Position numbers and translations under genes: made by a program. This document shows positions 5,927 through 8,547 of a stretch of DNA of 8,547 bases, piece after piece. How positions within the stretch are numbered: the first letter of the stretch is position 1; every line of letters begins with the position of its first letter. Under the pieces are notes generated by a model that did no database searches, was not told the origin of the DNA, and saw only the letters and a program-made list of their open reading frames with translations. The stretch is from Dehalococcoidia bacterium (GTDB lineage Bacteria; Chloroflexota; Dehalococcoidia; Dehalococcoidales; E44-bin46): the NCBI GenBank assembly GCA_004376105.1, contig SOKA01000086.1:1-8547 (forward strand), given 5' to 3'.

Positions 5927-7585
5927 ATGGCTAAGCCAAGATTAAAAATAATCCCTCTCGGTGGATTAAGTGAAATTGGCAAGAACATGATGGTGATGGA
6001 ATATGAAAATGACATCATCGTCATTGATGCCGGGCTTATGTTCCCCGGGCAAGAAATGTTAGGTGTTGACCTAGTAATCCCCGATATCAGCTACCTACTG
6101 GAGAAACGGGAAAGGATAAAGGGTATAATCATCACCCACGGTCATGAGGACCATATTGGTGCTTTGCCCTATTTGCTGCCTCAGCTTAATGTACCCGTTT
6201 ACTCTACCAAGCTTACCCAGGGGCTTATCTCGGTCAAACTTAAACAGCGAAGGGCACGCTTAGGGGCTAAGCTTAAAATGATATCGCCCGGTATCGGGAT
6301 TACACTAGGAAGATTCAAAATCGAGTTCTTTCCTGTTTGTCACAGCATACCTGACTCAATAGGTTTAATCATTCATACCCCAGTTGGCACCATAGTTCAT
6401 AGTGGAGATTTTAAGCTTGACTACACCCCAGTTGATAGTAAACCAACCAATTTATCTCGGCTGGCTCAGCTAGGAGCCCAAGGAGTTTTGCTTCTCCTCT
6501 CCGACTCCACCTATGCTGAGCTACCCGGCTATACTCCATCAGAAAGAGTAGTTGGCGAAAGCCTAGACCGGGTCATAGCTGAGGCACCAGGAAGGGTGAT
6601 TGTAGCTACCTTTTCATCGCTAGTGTCTCGCGTTCAGCAGGTTATTGATTCAGCGGCTAAACACCAGCGTCGTGTCTTTATTGTTGGGCGTAGCATGAGT
6701 GATACGGTGAACATGGCACTGGAGTTGGGCTATCTTAATGCTTCTGACGGGATACTGGCTCGGCTTGATGAACTCAAAGGTATGCCTCATAATAAAATTG
6801 TCCTTGTCACCACCGGAAGCCAGGGGGAGCCCACCTCAGCTCTGGTTCGTATGGCTAACCGAGACCACCGCCAGGTTCACATCGTTCGGGGAGACACAGT
6901 AGTTATTTCAGCAACCCCCATCCCGGGTAACGAAGCGCTAGTCAACAGAACTGTGGACAACCTGTTTAAGCAAGGGGCTCAAGTATTTTACGATAGGGTG
7001 GCACAGGTTCATGTCCACGGACATGCCAGCCAAGAAGAGTTAAAACTGCTGTTAAACTTGGTCAAGCCAAGGTTCTTTATACCTATCCATGGCGAATATC
7101 GCCATTTGACCCTTCATGCTAAATTAGCCGAGTCAGTAGGCATCCCAAAAGACAACATCTTTGCCCTGGAAGATGGTGATATCCTTGAACTTAGTCCACA
7201 GGCAGGCAAAATAACAGGCAAGGTTACTTCAGGCAATGTATATGTTGATGGTCTGAGTGTAGGTGGTATCGGCAGCGTTGTTCTCCGTGATAGAAGAATG
7301 CTGTCAAGGGATGGAATAGTAATGGTGATTATTGCTGTTAACCGGCAAACAGGTAAGTTAATAGGACGTCCTGACATTATATCACGAGGTTTTGTTGATA
7401 CCAGAGAATCTAAGGACATGATAGACAAGAGCCGTAACCTACTAGCCCGAGTCCTAAATCATGGTCGTGACCGACCGGCTGATTGGGGCTTCATCAGCAC
7501 TAAGGTTAAAGATATACTGAATAAATTTTATTACGAGCAGACCAAGCGCCGGCCTATGATTCTTCCGTTTATGGTAAAGGTGTAG
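5927..7585 (+). CDS. rnj: Ribonuclease J (metallo-beta-lactamase/beta-CASP RNase)
   Basis: Cytoplasmic RNase with 5'-to-3' exo- and endonuclease activity in mRNA turnover and rRNA maturation. The 552 residues match the family. The metallo-beta-lactamase core has H71, H73, D75 and H76 in THGHEDHIG, H139 in CHSIPDS, D161 in HSGDFKLD and the last zinc ligand H388 in PIHGEYRH. The beta-CASP insert carries SDSTYAE near 192-198 and TGSQGEP at 296-302. The C-terminal domain, about 450-552, includes the family-like ISRGFV segment and is complete. Near the beta-CASP end the usual HVSGH reads HVHGH at 362-366. The Shine-Dalgarno site is weak (AGG at 5915-5917, overlapping the upstream stop), so translation may be coupled to the glycosylase. 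It lies 12 bp before the FtsK gene, a neighbourhood shared with Bacillus and Mycobacterium. Whether it corresponds to J1 or J2 cannot be said. Confidence 0.96.
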   Translation: MAKPRLKIIPLGGLSEIGKNMMVMEYENDIIVIDAGLMFPGQEMLGVDLVIPDISYLLEKRERIKGIIITHGHEDHIGALPYLLPQLNVPVYSTKLTQGLISVKLKQRRARLGAKLKMISPGIGITLGRFKIEFFPVCHSIPDSIGLIIHTPVGTIVHSGDFKLDYTPVDSKPTNLSRLAQLGAQGVLLLLSDSTYAELPGYTPSERVVGESLDRVIAEAPGRVIVATFSSLVSRVQQVIDSAAKHQRRVFIVGRSMSDTVNMALELGYLNASDGILARLDELKGMPHNKIVLVTTGSQGEPTSALVRMANRDHRQVHIVRGDTVVISATPIPGNEALVNRTVDNLFKQGAQVFYDRVAQVHVHGHASQEELKLLLNLVKPRFFIPIHGEYRHLTLHAKLAESVGIPKDNIFALEDGDILELSPQAGKITGKVTSGNVYVDGLSVGGIGSVVLRDRRMLSRDGIVMVIIAVNRQTGKLIGRPDIISRGFVDTRESKDMIDKSRNLLARVLNHGRDRPADWGFISTKVKDILNKFYYEQTKRRPMILPFMVKV

Positions 7586-7597
7586 CTTAGAGGTTAT

Positions 7598-8547
7598 ATG
7601 GCTAAGAGGAAAGCCAATATTCGGAGTAAATCCAGAAGAAAGCCCAAGGGAAGGCAGTCAGAGAATGGACTATTCCACTTCTCAGTGCCGCGAGTAGTGT
7701 GGCGAACTATCTTGGTAGTCATCATCGTCGCCGTTCTAGTCTGGCAGCGTTCAGCACTGATTTCACTAGCTACTAGTATTAGAGATTATACCTGGGGACT
7801 GTTTGGCTGGGGGCTACTCCTTATAATTATAGCTATCGGAATCTTAAGCGGGGTGCTATGGCAACGGAAACATTCTCCTCTCATCTGCCGTTTCCGTCAG
7901 TGGCTAGGTGGTATTGCCTTCACTCTGGCTATCTGGGGGATATTAGCCTTTTCTGACCTGGGGGGTAAGCTTGGCCTAAGTATCATTGGCCAGGATATTG
8001 TTGACTACCCCATTTCCGTTAGCGTTCTTCGGATAGCGGGATTAGTCTTTGTAGGCGTTATCTTAGTAGCTCCTGGGGCTTGCTTACGTGCTGCAAAAAA
8101 AGCTGCTTCCTGGCTGCATAAGCAGTTTCAAAGGCGACCTGCTCCCAGACCAGCCCCTCAACCGGAGCCAACACCCCCTCCGATTGCAATAGCCCCAGTC
8201 CCTCAACAGATAGAAGCGGAAAGGCAAACTATAACCACTCCACCTGCTCCCACCCAAGCTCAGCAAGAATTACGACAGGTAGCTCAGGAAGTATGGAAGA
8301 AATATGGTGAAGTGCCTTCATTAGTTACTGAGGATGGCTGGCGGCTACCGCCTATTGATATCCTAGATAGGGCTCCTGAGGTTGAATTTAGTCAGGCTGA
8401 CAATATGGAGAGAGCCAGGCTTATTGAAGAGGCTCTAGCCAGTTATGGAGTTGAGGCTAAGGTAGTTCAGATAAATGCTGGACCAACAGTTACCCAGTTC
8501 GGTGTGGAACCGGGGTGGGATAGAAAGATGAAGGAGATAAAGGAAAG
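7598..8547 (+). CDS. ftsK: DNA translocase FtsK/SpoIIIE family, N-terminal part (3' end off right edge)
   Basis: Membrane-anchored hexameric DNA pump that clears the chromosome from the division septum and helps dimer resolution. Only 316 codons are in the window. Residues 1-20 are strongly basic, then four hydrophobic segments follow at roughly 33-49, 66-87, 102-120 and 142-162, matching the usual four-helix anchor. A short Pro/Gln-rich linker (about 181-222, PAPRPAPQPEPTPPP) leads to the start of the motor: LPPIDIL at 250-256, ARLIEEALASYGVEAKVV at 273-290, then GPTVTQFGVEPG at 295-306, the start of the alpha domain of FtsK. The Walker A/B beta domain and the gamma DNA-reading domain lie beyond the edge. 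The ATG has AGAGG at 7589-7593, four bases upstream. The short linker resembles SpoIIIE rather than the long E. coli FtsK linker. Confidence 0.94.
   Translation, partial: MAKRKANIRSKSRRKPKGRQSENGLFHFSVPRVVWRTILVVIIVAVLVWQRSALISLATSIRDYTWGLFGWGLLLIIIAIGILSGVLWQRKHSPLICRFRQWLGGIAFTLAIWGILAFSDLGGKLGLSIIGQDIVDYPISVSVLRIAGLVFVGVILVAPGACLRAAKKAASWLHKQFQRRPAPRPAPQPEPTPPPIAIAPVPQQIEAERQTITTPPAPTQAQQELRQVAQEVWKKYGEVPSLVTEDGWRLPPIDILDRAPEVEFSQADNMERARLIEEALASYGVEAKVVQINAGPTVTQFGVEPGWDRKMKEIKE

Noticed and set aside
1..8547. A new defence, mobile or biosynthetic system
   Set aside because: Every long frame is a recognisable housekeeping gene on compact operons; there are no direct repeats, integrase, transposase or orphan clusters to support such a claim.

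Overview
The window is an ordinary bacterial housekeeping region of moderate GC, read as two divergent gene blocks around a 201-bp intergenic region at 5119-5319. The gene contents fit a member of the Chloroflexota, most likely a Dehalococcoidia-type organism. That placement is an inference from protein style (the SecA insertion, the Prs variant motifs, the RNase J/FtsK pairing) and was not tested by any search. No phage, transposon, CRISPR, tRNA or rRNA signal is visible, and I found no evidence for a new defence or mobile system.

Left block, minus strand, transcribed from about 5130 towards 1: glyA (serine hydroxymethyltransferase), an 80-bp gap holding an extended -10 promoter and a strong Shine-Dalgarno site, prs (ribose-phosphate pyrophosphokinase), a 76-residue DUF2007-type protein, and secA, which runs off the left edge within its C-terminal zinc motif. 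The last three genes overlap (11 bp and 8 bp) and are probably translationally coupled. GlyA supplies glycine and methylene-tetrahydrofolate and Prs supplies PRPP, so the first two genes feed nucleotide synthesis. SecA powers protein export, and the small protein between them has no known role.

Right block, plus strand, from 5320 to the right edge: a family 4 (iron-sulfur) uracil-DNA glycosylase, ribonuclease J ten bases later, and the first 316 codons of an FtsK/SpoIIIE DNA translocase twelve bases after that. RNase J close to FtsK/SpoIIIE is also found in Bacillus (rnjB near spoIIIE) and Mycobacterium (rnj near ftsK), so this is a conserved neighbourhood. The glycosylase occupies the upstream position where dapA is often found.

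The central region carries back-to-back sigma70-type promoters. The glycosylase promoter lies so close to its start codon that the mRNA leader should be only about 6-9 bases. The points most worth checking are that short leader, the C-terminal clamp-binding-like pentapeptide on the glycosylase, the variant ATP-site residues in Prs, and the coupled prs/DUF2007/secA cluster.
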